Origin: Arthrobacter sp. CAN_C5
GTDB taxonomy: Bacteria; Actinomycetota; Actinomycetes; Actinomycetales; Micrococcaceae
Reading direction: 5' to 3'
Length of the DNA: 64,000 bases
NCBI RefSeq assembly: GCF_017875735.1
Contig: NZ_JAGGMZ010000001.1
Location: 248,001 to 312,000 of the forward strand
Shown here: positions 34,373 to 42,592 of the stretch, piece after piece
Numbering within the stretch: position 1 is the stretch's first letter
Layout of the letters: each line of letters begins with the position of its first letter
The notes under the pieces: generated by a model
Told to the model about the DNA's origin: nothing
The model's database searches: none
The model's input: the letters and a program-made list of their open reading frames with translations, nothing else
Translations under genes and position numbers: made by a program

Positions 34373-35122
34373 CTATTTGGTCCCCGAGTTCAGGCTAGGT
34401 TCGTCGGCTTCTTCGCTGTCGAGCGTCCCGACGAGTTCGGCTATCTTCACAACGATGTCCTCCATCGGCTCCTCCGCCGTACTGAATCCACCACGCGACG
34501 CGAGGGTAGGGCTGACCTGGTCAAGCGCCTCAAACGTCACCCCATGCATAACCGGCACCAGGAGGTTGCGGCGCAGTAGCGCGCTGAGCTCGTTGCTCGC
34601 GATGCTTCGATCGGTCCGCAGTTTGTCGAGCATTGCTGGCGTCACCAGAACGATTCCGATGCGTGAACTCACGAGTCCCTTGTCGATGGCCACGCGCATG
34701 TCCGTGCCGGGTCTCAGGGCAACCTCGCTGAACCACACCGAAACGTCCTCGCTGAGGAGCAAATCGTAGACATCTTTCGCATCGGCCTGACGGTCGGGCC
34801 AGGCGTGGCAGAGAAACACGCCGTGCCTCTGCGTTCGGACCACGACCGCCGTGCGTATGGGCTCGAGGTCGCGCACCTGCTGCGGTGTGTAAGAGACACC
34901 GGAAGTGCTAGGGGACCACCTGGGACGAGCAGTGCGGCCTCCACCAGGTGCACCTCCGCTGCTCGTTGAGCTTCCGCTCCTAACAACAGAAGTGACCGGC
35001 CGTGGTGAGTATTGTGAGTACGACGGCCTTGAGTAGCTGTACTCTCCACGGCCTCCGTGAACTGGGCAGTCAGCGCCGCCGCCTCTGATGTGGCCTCTGA
35101 TGGGGGCTGTGCATTGGGACAT
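34373..35122 (-). CDS. TIR-domain protein with N-terminal zinc-ribbon-like motif
   Basis: A 249 aa protein in three parts. Residues 3-25 carry a Cys/His cluster (CTAPIRGHIRGGGADCPVHG) of the kind that begins many actinobacterial defence or effector proteins. A Ser/Pro/Gly-rich linker follows to about residue 95. The TIR domain comes last: HGVFLCHAWPDRQADAKDVY, then VSVWFSEVALRPGTDMRVAI, IGIVLVTPAML and ASNELSALL with a candidate catalytic Glu. TIR domains in bacterial immunity cleave NAD+ or make signal nucleotides. GGAGGA decides for the ATG at 35122. The DUF3892 gene upstream on the same strand has an almost identical leader. Confidence 0.87.
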   Translation of the reverse strand: MSQCTAPIRGHIRGGGADCPVHGGRGEYSYSRPSYSQYSPRPVTSVVRSGSSTSSGGAPGGGRTARPRWSPSTSGVSYTPQQVRDLEPIRTAVVVRTQRHGVFLCHAWPDRQADAKDVYDLLLSEDVSVWFSEVALRPGTDMRVAIDKGLVSSRIGIVLVTPAMLDKLRTDRSIASNELSALLRRNLLVPVMHGVTFEALDQVSPTLASRGGFSTAEEPMEDIVVKIAELVGTLDSEEADEPSLNSGTK

Positions 35123-35470
35123 AAGTTGGTCCTCCTCAGAACCTTGCGCCGTGGCCCAAAGTGGCCTTTTCGACGAGCCCTCAACGGGCATTTTGATTAA
35201 TGAACTGAATTCTACTTATAACTGCCGAAATTGCTGCTCGTATCGAGTTTCTAATCGGCGGCGATTCGGCCGCTTTAAGTGCTGCTATATCGCCCGGGCG
35301 TTGCATCCCATTCTAGTTGCGTATAAAGGTCCTTGATTGAGAATCGGCAGACTCGCGAAATCTATTCCGAGTCGACTTGTAGCATCTAGCTTTTCAAAAA
35401 TATGAGGCCGCGACGTGAGCTGATGCCGTGGCCCCACCAACATCCCGGGATTAGCGCCCTGACCCGGGGC
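35123..35470. other. AT-richer gap between the TIR and DUF3892 genes
   Basis: This 348-bp region has a lower GC content than the flanks, which fits transferred DNA. The sequence GTCCTCCTCAGAAC at 35129-35142 is the leader of the TIR gene and is repeated exactly at 35756-35769. No other supported feature. Confidence 0.45.
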
Positions 35471-35752
35471 CTAAAACCTAGGCAGTGACAAGAGATTGTT
35501 ATTCCACTGTTGATCGGCGTAGGTCCGAAGGTATGGAGTTGAATTCTCGGGGCGGACTACCCCTACCTCCACACGTGAAGACCCCACCCCTACGTATGCC
35601 CGGTTTTTTTGTACATCAATCCAATCGACCATCGTCGGCTTATTGCTCGTTCCAGCACCGTTGTCTGAATCGTTCACCCACCTGTAGCTGGTGATGTGCT
35701 GGTGATCTTCCGGAAATCCTTCGAGATGTACGTGGGTGATTCTTACTGCCAT
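35471..35752 (-). CDS. DUF3892 family protein
   Basis: A 93 aa protein that fits DUF3892: VRITHVHLEGFPEDHQHITS, YRWVNDSDNGAGTSNKPTMV, DWIDVQKNRAYVGVGSSRVE and the ending YADQQWNNNLLSLPRF. The function of the family is unknown. GAGGAGGAC precedes the ATG. The 14-nt leader GTTCTGAGGAGGAC (coding strand) is the same as that of the TIR gene 350 bp downstream, so the two genes may have a common origin or be co-regulated. Confidence 0.83.
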   Translation of the reverse strand: MAVRITHVHLEGFPEDHQHITSYRWVNDSDNGAGTSNKPTMVDWIDVQKNRAYVGVGSSRVEVGVVRPENSTPYLRTYADQQWNNNLLSLPRF

Positions 35753-35870
35753 GGTGTCCTCCTCAGAACACTAGTCCGAGGGGAGGGCGACGATGTTAGG
35801 ACGCCTTGGACTCCGTTAGAATCGCTGTTACCACTAACCATGGAACTTGCGGTTCTGACCTCGAGTTGTT

Positions 35871-35904
35871 GGGCGGAACCGTTGCAAGGGGTCCGCCCTT
35901 TTTT
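35871..35904 (+). terminator. Rho-independent terminator on the plus strand
   Basis: The stem GGGCGGA (35871-35877) pairs with TCCGCCC (35892-35898) and is followed by TTTTTT (35899-35904). No plus-strand gene ends here, so it may terminate a small RNA transcribed from about 35780 onward. Confidence 0.7.
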
Positions 35905-36059
35905 CGTATCGGCTCGCCGACAGTCACTAGGTTAGTCGCTTCACGCTATCGGCGCAAGGGTGAAGACAACAAGCGAGTTTTGGACTATAGTTCGAACATA
36001 AGAAGTTGAGCTTTCCTGTAGCGTGTTGTTCACATCAGGGGTGAAGGACGGCTTACAGA

Positions 36060-36359
36060 ATGCAGGTGGACTACGAGGACGAGGATCTACGGAGCCTCGC
36101 CTACGAGCCAGGTCATCGCACCACACGATGGGCCCCTAACGTAACCAAGGCTTATCGGCGAAGAGTCCAGCAGCTGCATGCTGCGGCTACCGACCAAGAC
36201 TTGAGAGCCCTGAAGTCTCTTCATCTGGAGAAGTTGAAGGGAGACCGTGCGGGAACATGGTCGATTCGGATTGACAAGCAGTACAGACTTATTCTTCGGT
36301 TTCAAACTCAGGATGGTGGACGTCTAGCCATCGTCGTCGAAGCCGTTGACTACCACTGA
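36060..36359 (+). CDS. higB: HigB-like toxin (RelE superfamily)
   Basis: A 99 aa RelE/HigB-fold mRNA interferase-type protein. The core is TKAYRRRVQQLHAAATDQDL, LKSLHLEKLKGDRAGTWSIR, IDKQYRLILRF, and the ending VVEAVDYH, with the basic active-site residues typical of HigB. GAAGGACGG precedes the ATG. The antitoxin gene follows 13 bp downstream, in the toxin-first order that is usual for higBA. Confidence 0.88.
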   Translation: MQVDYEDEDLRSLAYEPGHRTTRWAPNVTKAYRRRVQQLHAAATDQDLRALKSLHLEKLKGDRAGTWSIRIDKQYRLILRFQTQDGGRLAIVVEAVDYH

Positions 36360-36372
36360 AGGAGTGAAACCC

Positions 36373-37452
36373 ATGGCCCCCGAGCTCGTTGAAGCATTTC
36401 CTCCCGGGGATTTTCTGACCGAGGAGCTCGAAGCACGCCATTGGTCACAGAACGATTTCGCTCAAATTCTCGGGCGCCCCGCCCAGTTTGTCTCGGAGAT
36501 TATCTCTGGAAAAAAGGAAATCACCCGAGAATCAGCGGCTCAGATTGGTGCCGCTATTGGTACCGGTCCAGAGTATTGGTTGAATCTTCAAAATTCGTAT
36601 CTTCTCTGGAGCCAGTCACAGAATGATTCGATCCGAAAGGACTTAGACGACGTTCGTCTCCGCGCTCGGATGAACGAACTGGCACCCGTGTCTTTGCTCC
36701 TCAAGCGCGGAGTCTTGACCGGGCAATCGTTGGCAGAACAGGCAAATGAGTTGGTTGATTTGTTTCAGATCGACCACATTGAAGATACTCCGCGTTTTCT
36801 TGCAGCAGCACGGCGCTCAAACCGCGACGAAGGACCTACACCTACTCAGAAGGCGTGGCTGGCGTGTGCTCGTAAGCACGCACAAAGAATACAAACAAGT
36901 GAATACGACCCAGCTCGACTCCAGCGCCTTGCCGAACAGTTATCTCGGTTGGTCTTGGATCCCGAAAAATTCGCAACGCTCCCCGCGGTATTTTCCGCTG
37001 TCGGAGTCCGCTTGGTCTACGTTGAGGCGTTCCCCGGGAGCAAGCTAAACGGCGCTTCCTTCCTCCTAGACGGGGACACACAACAACCGGTTATAGCCCT
37101 ATCGGGTAGAGGTAAGCGTCTCGATATGGTCCTATTCACTTTGCTGCACGAAGTGGCGCACCTCGTTCTGGGACACGTATCTCCCGAGCGTATCGTGATT
37201 GATGAAGAGTCATCTGATGAGCCTGCTGAAAAAGCAGCCGACGAGAAGGCGGGCCAGTGGCAGATTCCAGGTGGACTGCCAACCCCACCATTGGCTGTGC
37301 GGAGGGGATGGATCGAATCCAACGCCCAGCGGATAGGAATACATCCAGTCGTTGTCCTGGGGAAGCTTCAGCGAGACAAGGCGCTTGACTATCGAACCGC
37401 GATGGCAAAGGGAGCGCCAACCGTAAACACGTATCTGGAGCTTTGGGCCTAG
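36373..37452 (+). CDS. higA: HigA-type antitoxin fused to an ImmA/IrrE metallopeptidase domain
   Basis: A 359 aa protein. Residues 1-90 form the HigA XRE domain (EELEARHWSQNDFAQILGRP, FVSEIISGKKEITRESAAQI). The C-terminal half is an ImmA/IrrE-type (DUF955) zinc peptidase with HEVAHLVLGH and a downstream Glu-rich helix (EPAEKAADEKAG). I start at the ATG at 36373, which has AAGGAG upstream. Such fusions neutralise the toxin and may autocleave or be cleaved under stress. Pairing with HigB suggests a stress- or phage-sensing toxin-antitoxin unit. Confidence 0.87.
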   Translation: MAPELVEAFPPGDFLTEELEARHWSQNDFAQILGRPAQFVSEIISGKKEITRESAAQIGAAIGTGPEYWLNLQNSYLLWSQSQNDSIRKDLDDVRLRARMNELAPVSLLLKRGVLTGQSLAEQANELVDLFQIDHIEDTPRFLAAARRSNRDEGPTPTQKAWLACARKHAQRIQTSEYDPARLQRLAEQLSRLVLDPEKFATLPAVFSAVGVRLVYVEAFPGSKLNGASFLLDGDTQQPVIALSGRGKRLDMVLFTLLHEVAHLVLGHVSPERIVIDEESSDEPAEKAADEKAGQWQIPGGLPTPPLAVRRGWIESNAQRIGIHPVVVLGKLQRDKALDYRTAMAKGAPTVNTYLELWA

Positions 37453-37515
37453 CATAGGTTCGCCACCCGATCTTGGCACCTAAAAGCCCAATAGGGCATC
37501 CAAGATCTTCTCGAC

Positions 37516-37693
37516 CTACTCTCTTTGCAAAGTTACGTCCACTGTTCGTTGAACGATGCGGTAAACCGTACTCCGGGCGACTTTGAAGAGTTCGGCGATT
37601 TCGGTGGTGGTGTGTTGTCCTCCCTTATATAGGGAGATGAGGTGGGCCTCTTGGGACTTGGTGAGTTTGGGTTGTTTGCGGTCGTCAAGTTCT
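37516..37693 (-). pseudogene. C-terminal remnant of a serine recombinase
   Basis: The minus strand reads ELDDRKQPKLTKSQEAHLIS, LYKGGQHTTTEIAELFKVAR, STVYRIVQRTVDVTLQRE and a stop at 37516-37518. This is the helix-turn-helix end of a resolvase/invertase. The catalytic domain is missing because the IS3 element at 37694 begins here. Confidence 0.82.
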
Positions 37694-37718
37694 TGAGACA
37701 GCTTCGTAGTGATTTTCC

Positions 37719-38645
37719 TTATGCGGCTAGGGGTTCCTGGACGCGGGTTTGGTGCGCGGCGTGGGCCGCTGTCGGTGGGATGCCTCCGGCCCGACGATTC
37801 GGCCTTCGGCGGTTGTACCAGGACTCGATGTAGTCCATGACCGCGCTCCTCGCTGCGAGGCGGGTGGTGAAGTGCTCGTGGTGGTAGAACTCGGTCTTCA
37901 AATGCGAGAAGAAATTTTCGGCGACGGAGTTATCCCAGCACACTCCCACGGCGCCCATCGACTGGGTGACCGCGTTCCCGGCACACCACTTCTGGAACTC
38001 CTCAGATGTGTATTGAGCTCCGCGGTCGGAGTGGAAAATCGGGCCGGCTTCAGCGAAGTGGCCGTGGTTCCGTGCCATTTTCAGGGCCGAGGTGCACAAG
38101 CTGGCGCGCATATGCTCGGCCATTGACCAGCCGATGACCATGCCAGTGCACAAGTCGATCACTGTGGCCAAAAACAGCCACCCTTCACCAGTTCTCAAGT
38201 AGGTGATGTCCCCGACCAGCCGGGTACCGGGTACCTTGGAAACGAAGTCCCGCTTGCCGTGCGCGTCGAGCATGTGGTTCTCGATGTGCGCGGTCTTGGC
38301 CTGGAGATCCTGCACAGTCGTGGCCTTCCAGGCCTTCGTGCGCACCGCACGCAGTCCGTTGGCGCGCATAATCGCCCCCACGGTCGGGGCAGAGACCCTG
38401 ATGCCAGCCGCGTTGAGCATCAGTGTTAGCTGGTCCCTCCCGGCACGTTCCTTTTCCTTGCTGAAAAGCGCGGTGACTGCTTCGGTGAGCTGCTGGTGCC
38501 GCTGGGCCCGAGGAGTCCGGTCCGCGGGTCGACGCCAACGGTAGAACGAGGCCCTGGAGACCTTCAGTGCCCGGCATAGCCAGGCGATGGAATGGTTGGC
38601 CTTCTCTGCCTCGATGAATTCGTAGAAGTCCTTTACTTCTGCTTC
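37719..38645 (-). CDS. IS3-family transposase OrfB (DDE catalytic subunit)
   Basis: The catalytic frame runs from about 38645 (EAEVKDFYEFIEAEKANHSI) to 37719 and lacks an ATG until 38420, so it is read by frameshifting from orfA. The catalytic residues are the Asp in VGDITYLRTGEGWL, the Asp in FHSDRGAQYTSEEF, and the Glu in CWDNSVAENFFSHLK. The end YNRRRPNRRAGGIPP is typical. The exact N-terminus depends on the frameshift site near 38635. Confidence 0.9.
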   Translation of the reverse strand, partial: EAEVKDFYEFIEAEKANHSIAWLCRALKVSRASFYRWRRPADRTPRAQRHQQLTEAVTALFSKEKERAGRDQLTLMLNAAGIRVSAPTVGAIMRANGLRAVRTKAWKATTVQDLQAKTAHIENHMLDAHGKRDFVSKVPGTRLVGDITYLRTGEGWLFLATVIDLCTGMVIGWSMAEHMRASLCTSALKMARNHGHFAEAGPIFHSDRGAQYTSEEFQKWCAGNAVTQSMGAVGVCWDNSVAENFFSHLKTEFYHHEHFTTRLAARSAVMDYIESWYNRRRPNRRAGGIPPTAAHAAHQTRVQEPLAA

Positions 38646-38953
38646 GCGGCAAAGAAGGCGCTGACTTTTCCCAGGAACTCGACCTCGGCCTTCAGCTTCG
38701 CGTTCTCGGCCAACGCTTTCTGGTGCTCATCCCAGGGCACCGTCCCGCGGGGATCGGCGCGGTCGGTGGTCTCGGGATTCACCTGACGGTACCGGCGTAC
38801 CCAGTTACCCAGGGTGCTCGTTTTCACCCCGATATCTTCGGCGACCTGGTTCACCGGGCGATCGGAACCCAGGACTAGACGAACGGATTCATCGCGGAAC
38901 GTGGCATCGTATTTCTTCTTGCTGCGGGCGGTCATCTGAAACGCTGGCTCCAA
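38633..38953 (-). CDS. IS3-family transposase OrfA
   Basis: A 106 aa helix-turn-helix subunit: RSKKKYDATFRDESVRLVLG, NQVAEDIGVKTSTLGNWVRR, then a zipper-like helix (LAENAKLKAEVEFLGKVSAF). The likely start is the ATG giving MTARSKKKYD at 38935. It overlaps the beginning of the orfB frame by about 10 codons. Confidence 0.9.
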   Translation of the reverse strand: MEPAFQMTARSKKKYDATFRDESVRLVLGSDRPVNQVAEDIGVKTSTLGNWVRRYRQVNPETTDRADPRGTVPWDEHQKALAENAKLKAEVEFLGKVSAFFAAKQK

Positions 38954-39065
38954 TCAAGCTGTCTCACAAAACCATACGGCCGCATCAGAGACGCCGATGA
39001 GTGAGACACGACGTGTGAGTCGCACCGCTAAGTGGCGCCGTTTTCGCAGCGGTAAGTGGCGTCTT

Positions 39066-39650
39066 CTACTTCGTGTTCAGCTCCCGTGACCGGCGGTAGA
39101 AGGTTGCACGGGACATACCGAGGTCACGGGCGACCTGCGCGGCTGGTTCGCCACCTTCCACAAGTCGAAGAGCGTTTCGGATCTTGCTGTCACTGATCAG
39201 GCGTGGCCTTCCTCCTAGATCCTTGCCGGCTTCCCGCCGCTTCCCGATCGAGTCGACGATCCGCTCGCGCTTAATGTCGTGCTCCATCTGCGCCAATGCC
39301 GCCATGATCGTGAACAGCATCGAGCCCATAGGGGTAGACGTATCGACATCGCCACCGCCGAGGTTCAACACCCGAAGACCGGCTCCCCGGCCGCGGAGCT
39401 CCTGGGCGAAGTCGAGCATGTTCTGCGTTGACCGTCCCAGCCTGTCCAGGGTCGTGACCACGAGAGTGTCCTTGGCCTCCAGTGCAGCGAGTGCCCGATC
39501 GAACTGGGGTCTCATCGCCCGTGCACCGGATACCCCCTGGTCAACATACAAGTCATCACGCCGCACCCCGGCGGCTATCAGGTCTGCCTCCTGCCGATCT
39601 GTCGACTGAGGCCGAGTTGAGACTCGTGCGTATCCGATCAGCTTCGTCAT
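39066..39650 (-). CDS. Serine recombinase (resolvase/invertase family)
   Basis: A complete 194 aa small serine recombinase: KLIGYARVSTRPQSTDRQEA with the nucleophile Ser, VVTTLDRLGRSTQNMLDFAQ, SMLFTIMAALAQMEHDIKRE, and the HTH EPAAQVARDLGMSRATFYRR. Upstream, 39664-39793 holds three copies of a TCTCGTATCT-like sequence, which could be the res or crossover site. No partner transposase is in view, so it may resolve or invert the local island. Confidence 0.92.
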   Translation of the reverse strand: MTKLIGYARVSTRPQSTDRQEADLIAAGVRRDDLYVDQGVSGARAMRPQFDRALAALEAKDTLVVTTLDRLGRSTQNMLDFAQELRGRGAGLRVLNLGGGDVDTSTPMGSMLFTIMAALAQMEHDIKRERIVDSIGKRREAGKDLGGRPRLISDSKIRNALRLVEGGEPAAQVARDLGMSRATFYRRSRELNTK

Positions 39651-39659
39651 ATCGCTCCA

Positions 39660-39800
39660 GGTGTCTCGTATCTAATGGTTCGTACGCTGATTCGAGCATA
39701 GGGTTTCGAGGCATAGATATGAGAATCTGAGGCCCTACTGGTTCCGCCAACAACGACAGCTTCTGAAGCTACGCCGCGAGACGCCTCGTATCTCTAGGGT
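39660..39800. other. Candidate res site of the serine recombinase
   Basis: CTCGTATCT occurs at 39665-39673 and 39785-39793, and in inverted form (AGATATGAGA) at 39715-39724. The position, just upstream of the recombinase gene, is where Tn3-type res subsites I-III lie. Confidence 0.45.
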
Positions 39801-39845
39801 TGCAACACAGGGGTGATGTTCCAGAGGCCGCACCTCAGAGAACAT

Positions 39846-39871
39846 TTTTGCGGGCGGCTCTTACGCGCATC
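39846..39871 (+). repeat. Direct repeat of 26 bp, left copy
   Basis: TTTTGCGGGCGG, one variable base, TCTTACG and more. It matches 45826-45851 in 23 of 26 positions, in the same direction. The two copies enclose 6 kb of uncharacterised genes and the IS21 element. Confidence 0.5.
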
Positions 39872-39983
39872 CCGAACGCAACGCCATCTATAAGGACGCC
39901 GTAGACCAGAAATGCGTTGCGTTGAACGTTCGCTCAAGGTGCCATTGGCAGGCGCGTAGCCAGAAGGGAGGACGTTCAAGTGG

Positions 39984-40510
39984 TCAGGCACGCCGCCGTG
40001 TTATCCAGTTGGTCAAGCGGCGCATCACACTAGGTCGACTGCCCGGAAAGTGCCTGAAAAGTACCGATTCGGCCTCGTCGCCGGTGAACCAAAGGATGTC
40101 GGAGATTTCGAGCAGTTGCTCCATTTCGGACTTGTTCTCGTCGAAGAAGGAATAGTCGCTGTCTTGGATCTCCACCATGCACTCTGGTCCCGCGAATTCG
40201 AGGAGATACCAAACTGGTCTGGCGCTGAACTGGGTGTAGTAAGAGACGTAGCATCCGGTATGCAGACCCGCACGGCACAGTCCCACTGATACTCGATCCT
40301 GCCCTCGTGGCCCCCAGGGCAGTTTTGGACGTAGCGGTTCTCCTGGGTGCGAGGGCATAGGTTGATTATGACGGTATGCCGCCGTTCGGACCGGACGCTC
40401 CACTCTTGAAGTGCTTGTGAGAGGATCTCCCGGCAAATTTCCACATTTTCGGCCCTGCAGAGCGATGGTTGATTTATGACTGACTCGGTGAATCTCGACT
40501 TCGAGGCCAC
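39984..40510 (-). pseudogene. Frameshifted gene of unknown function
   Basis: The upstream half (40510 to about 40265) reads well in one frame, with SVRSERRHTVIINLCPRTQE and GGHEGRIEYQWDCAV. The downstream half reads well in another: GLHTGCYVSYYTQFSARPVW, YLLEFAGPECMVEIQDSDYS, EMEQLLEISDILWFTGDEAE. The change of frame is near 40270. The joined protein would be about 170 aa and I do not recognise it. It is either a pseudogene or a site of a sequence error. Confidence 0.55.
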
Positions 40511-41342
40511 GGCGTTCGATGTTCGTCTTTTGCATGCGCGGCTCGACCGCGCGGTCGAGCACTACAAAACCTTTGGGCACGTCTGGGCCGATTACCTTGA
40601 GGGCCGTCCCCATCTGCTTGAGCACACTGCAGAGGAGGATGGGACCACTGCTGTACGACTTCGCCGGCTTGAACCACTTCCCGTTGAACTCTCGCTAGCT
40701 TTTGGAGAGCTGTTGTATGAGCTTCGGGCGGCTTTGGACAACTGTCTCTATGCCGTTGCGGTCCTCGTTTCGGGACAGAACCCTCCGCCCAGCGCCGCTC
40801 GACTTGAATGGCCCATTCGACTCACGCCAATCGAATGGAAAAGCCAGGCAGCCCGCTATCGAGATCTTCCCCGTGAAATTATCGAAGCGCTCGAAGCGAT
40901 TCAGCCCTATCAGGCACAGTTCCCCGACTGGAACTGCCTCGCAATTCTGCACGAACTCGCGCGAGTGGATCGGCATCGCTCGATGCATGGCCTCGGCCTG
41001 TATCTATCAAACTTTCGTCTCCGGGCCGACCAAGAGCTAGTCGAGGTATTAGACACAGGCACCCCGGGAATAGTCGACGATGGGGCTGAACTTGTTCGCA
41101 TGAGGGTCGCAGACGGGGTGGAGCTGTCACCAACAAACTTCGATCTGCAGCTCGAATTCGACGTAGACGTCACCGACGTACGCGACTCTCCTGGACCAAC
41201 AGGTGTAATAGGTCGACCTTGGGGCCCCCTCGACACTCGTCTCCGGTCGCTCATCAGGGCAACAAGGGAGTACACGACCGGACTTCTCGAAATCGCGGGC
41301 GACTACGCGAGAAAAGGGGAGAGGCCGGAACAACATGGCTAA
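40476..41342 (+). CDS. Uncharacterised protein with HEPN-like features
   Basis: A 288 aa protein, mostly helical. The blocks FGELLYELRAALDNCLYAVA, the following EWPI, AIQPYQAQFP, and ILHELARVDRHRSMHGLG belong to a widespread unnamed bacterial family (LRxALDxxxYxxx … QPY … DKHR). The RHRSMH spacing fits the R-x4-H motif of HEPN ribonucleases, but this is only suggestive. ATG 40476 has no strong ribosome binding site. It overlaps the 5' end of the frameshifted gene on the other strand. Confidence 0.7.
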   Translation: MTDSVNLDFEATAFDVRLLHARLDRAVEHYKTFGHVWADYLEGRPHLLEHTAEEDGTTAVRLRRLEPLPVELSLAFGELLYELRAALDNCLYAVAVLVSGQNPPPSAARLEWPIRLTPIEWKSQAARYRDLPREIIEALEAIQPYQAQFPDWNCLAILHELARVDRHRSMHGLGLYLSNFRLRADQELVEVLDTGTPGIVDDGAELVRMRVADGVELSPTNFDLQLEFDVDVTDVRDSPGPTGVIGRPWGPLDTRLRSLIRATREYTTGLLEIAGDYARKGERPEQHG

Positions 41343-41518
41343 AGTCCGCTGATCGATCGCGGAATTGCTTTGCTTCCTGGCAGTTCACCCCGCCACAGCG
41401 ACGGTTCCGTTAGCGGCGGCCGGGGTTGGTACTGTCAGGACATGAGAGCTCGAGTGGTGACATTAGCTGCTCGAGCGAAAAGATCGAGCGCTTCTGTTGC
41501 GGGTATGTCGGGGCATTC

Positions 41519-42043
41519 ATGGTAGATCGACACGATGACCCAAGAGCGTGGATTTCTGCCTACTTCGCAGCCATCACCGCTCACTCTGGTTCCCCGCTTC
41601 TCCTGAAGTGGAGCGACAAGCACACAGGGTCACTCACTTGGGGCGGGGCAGTACGAGCAAACGCCTACTTCAAGGATGGCGGTACAGACTCCACTCAGGG
41701 ACCCGGTGACCCGATGCGTCTAAGCATTAACGTCGTAGGGTCGACCTTCAGTTATGCCCTGGCGTTCGATGACGAGCTCGCCGCTTTGGATTGGGCCCTT
41801 CATGACCTCGCGGCACAGCAAGAGCCCTCTCACGAGGCCCTACTAAAGTCCCTGAGAGCCGGGTGGGAGCAGAGGCACGATCATTCGCATCTATGGCGCG
41901 GCGAGAGGATCTTCCCCGTGCTGCAGCAGTATGCCGAGGAACTAGTCTCCTTACCCGCCAACAAGTTGACGCTCGAAACAGACCCGCCCTACACAGTCCA
42001 ACTTTCTTACCGCGACAACCACGTTTTTATGTCGCCGGGCTGA
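41519..42043 (+). CDS. Uncharacterised protein
   Basis: A 174 aa protein if the ATG at 41519 is used; the frame is open further upstream to 41426. Nothing in it matches a family that I know. Features: TDSTQGPGDPMRLSINVVGS, then FDDELAALDWALHDLAAQ, which suggests a mixed alpha/beta domain. It is on the same strand as 40476-41342 and may share its promoter region. Confidence 0.6.
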   Translation: MVDRHDDPRAWISAYFAAITAHSGSPLLLKWSDKHTGSLTWGGAVRANAYFKDGGTDSTQGPGDPMRLSINVVGSTFSYALAFDDELAALDWALHDLAAQQEPSHEALLKSLRAGWEQRHDHSHLWRGERIFPVLQQYAEELVSLPANKLTLETDPPYTVQLSYRDNHVFMSPG

Positions 42044-42198
42044 ATATGACACTGTCGCGGTCTGGTACGGGGCCAGCCGGGATTGTATGAATACCCGGTC
42101 TGGGTTCAAGGTCTGAACTCGTGGGTCGATGACTTCTACAGACGACTTCGGACAGAAGACCTCTGGTTGGTCAGGACAAAGTTCTTGGGAATGCCCAT

Positions 42199-42483
42199 TC
42201 ATCGCGGATTCCTCTTCGACAATGACGGGCCTCCTGACAAGACCGGTGGCCCGGTTACCAGGCACCGGACGATCTTCCTACCCGCCACCCTGAAGAGCCG
42301 GTCGACACCGTAGGACTCCCATCCGAGACCCAACAACACCTCATCCACAACCAACCCGTCTCGGTCGTGGATGGAGAAACGCCCTTCAGGGAATCCCGCA
42401 GGGCTAAAACCCTCGTGGGCGACTCTTGCTCGTCCGTCATACCCACCTGATCGACGTCCGTTGAGGGATCCGTGAATCACCAT
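42199..42483 (-). CDS. Doubtful small ORF
   Basis: A 94 aa frame that looks protein-like (AHEGFSPAGFPEGRFSIHDR, DGLVVDEVLLGLGWESYGVD, RLFRVAGRKIV), but without a ribosome binding site. A plus-strand frame at 42083-42313 overlaps it and is also plausible (EYPVWVQGLNSWVDDFYRRL). At most one is likely real. Confidence 0.3.
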   Translation of the reverse strand: MVIHGSLNGRRSGGYDGRARVAHEGFSPAGFPEGRFSIHDRDGLVVDEVLLGLGWESYGVDRLFRVAGRKIVRCLVTGPPVLSGGPSLSKRNPR

Positions 42484-42592
42484 GTAGGCGGGGGTGCCTC
42501 TGGCGACTGCTGGTCGGTGCGGTGGCGCAACTTCTCGGCAGTACGATGGGCGGCATGAGGTCGAAGACACGGGAGGGGAGGAATCACGGCGG

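Larger units (their letters stand above)
37694..38966 (-). mobile_element. IS3-family element on the minus strand
   Basis: The ends TGAGACAGCTT (37694-37704) and AAGCTGTCTCA (38956-38966) are inverted repeats. Between them lie orfA and orfB in the minus orientation. The element interrupts the recombinase remnant at its left side. No target duplication is obvious (tct against caa). Confidence 0.78.

Noticed and set aside
35800-35905. A tRNA gene, suspected from the GGTTCTGACC-type sequence before the terminator
   Set aside because: No acceptor stem, anticodon arm or T-loop consensus could be fitted.
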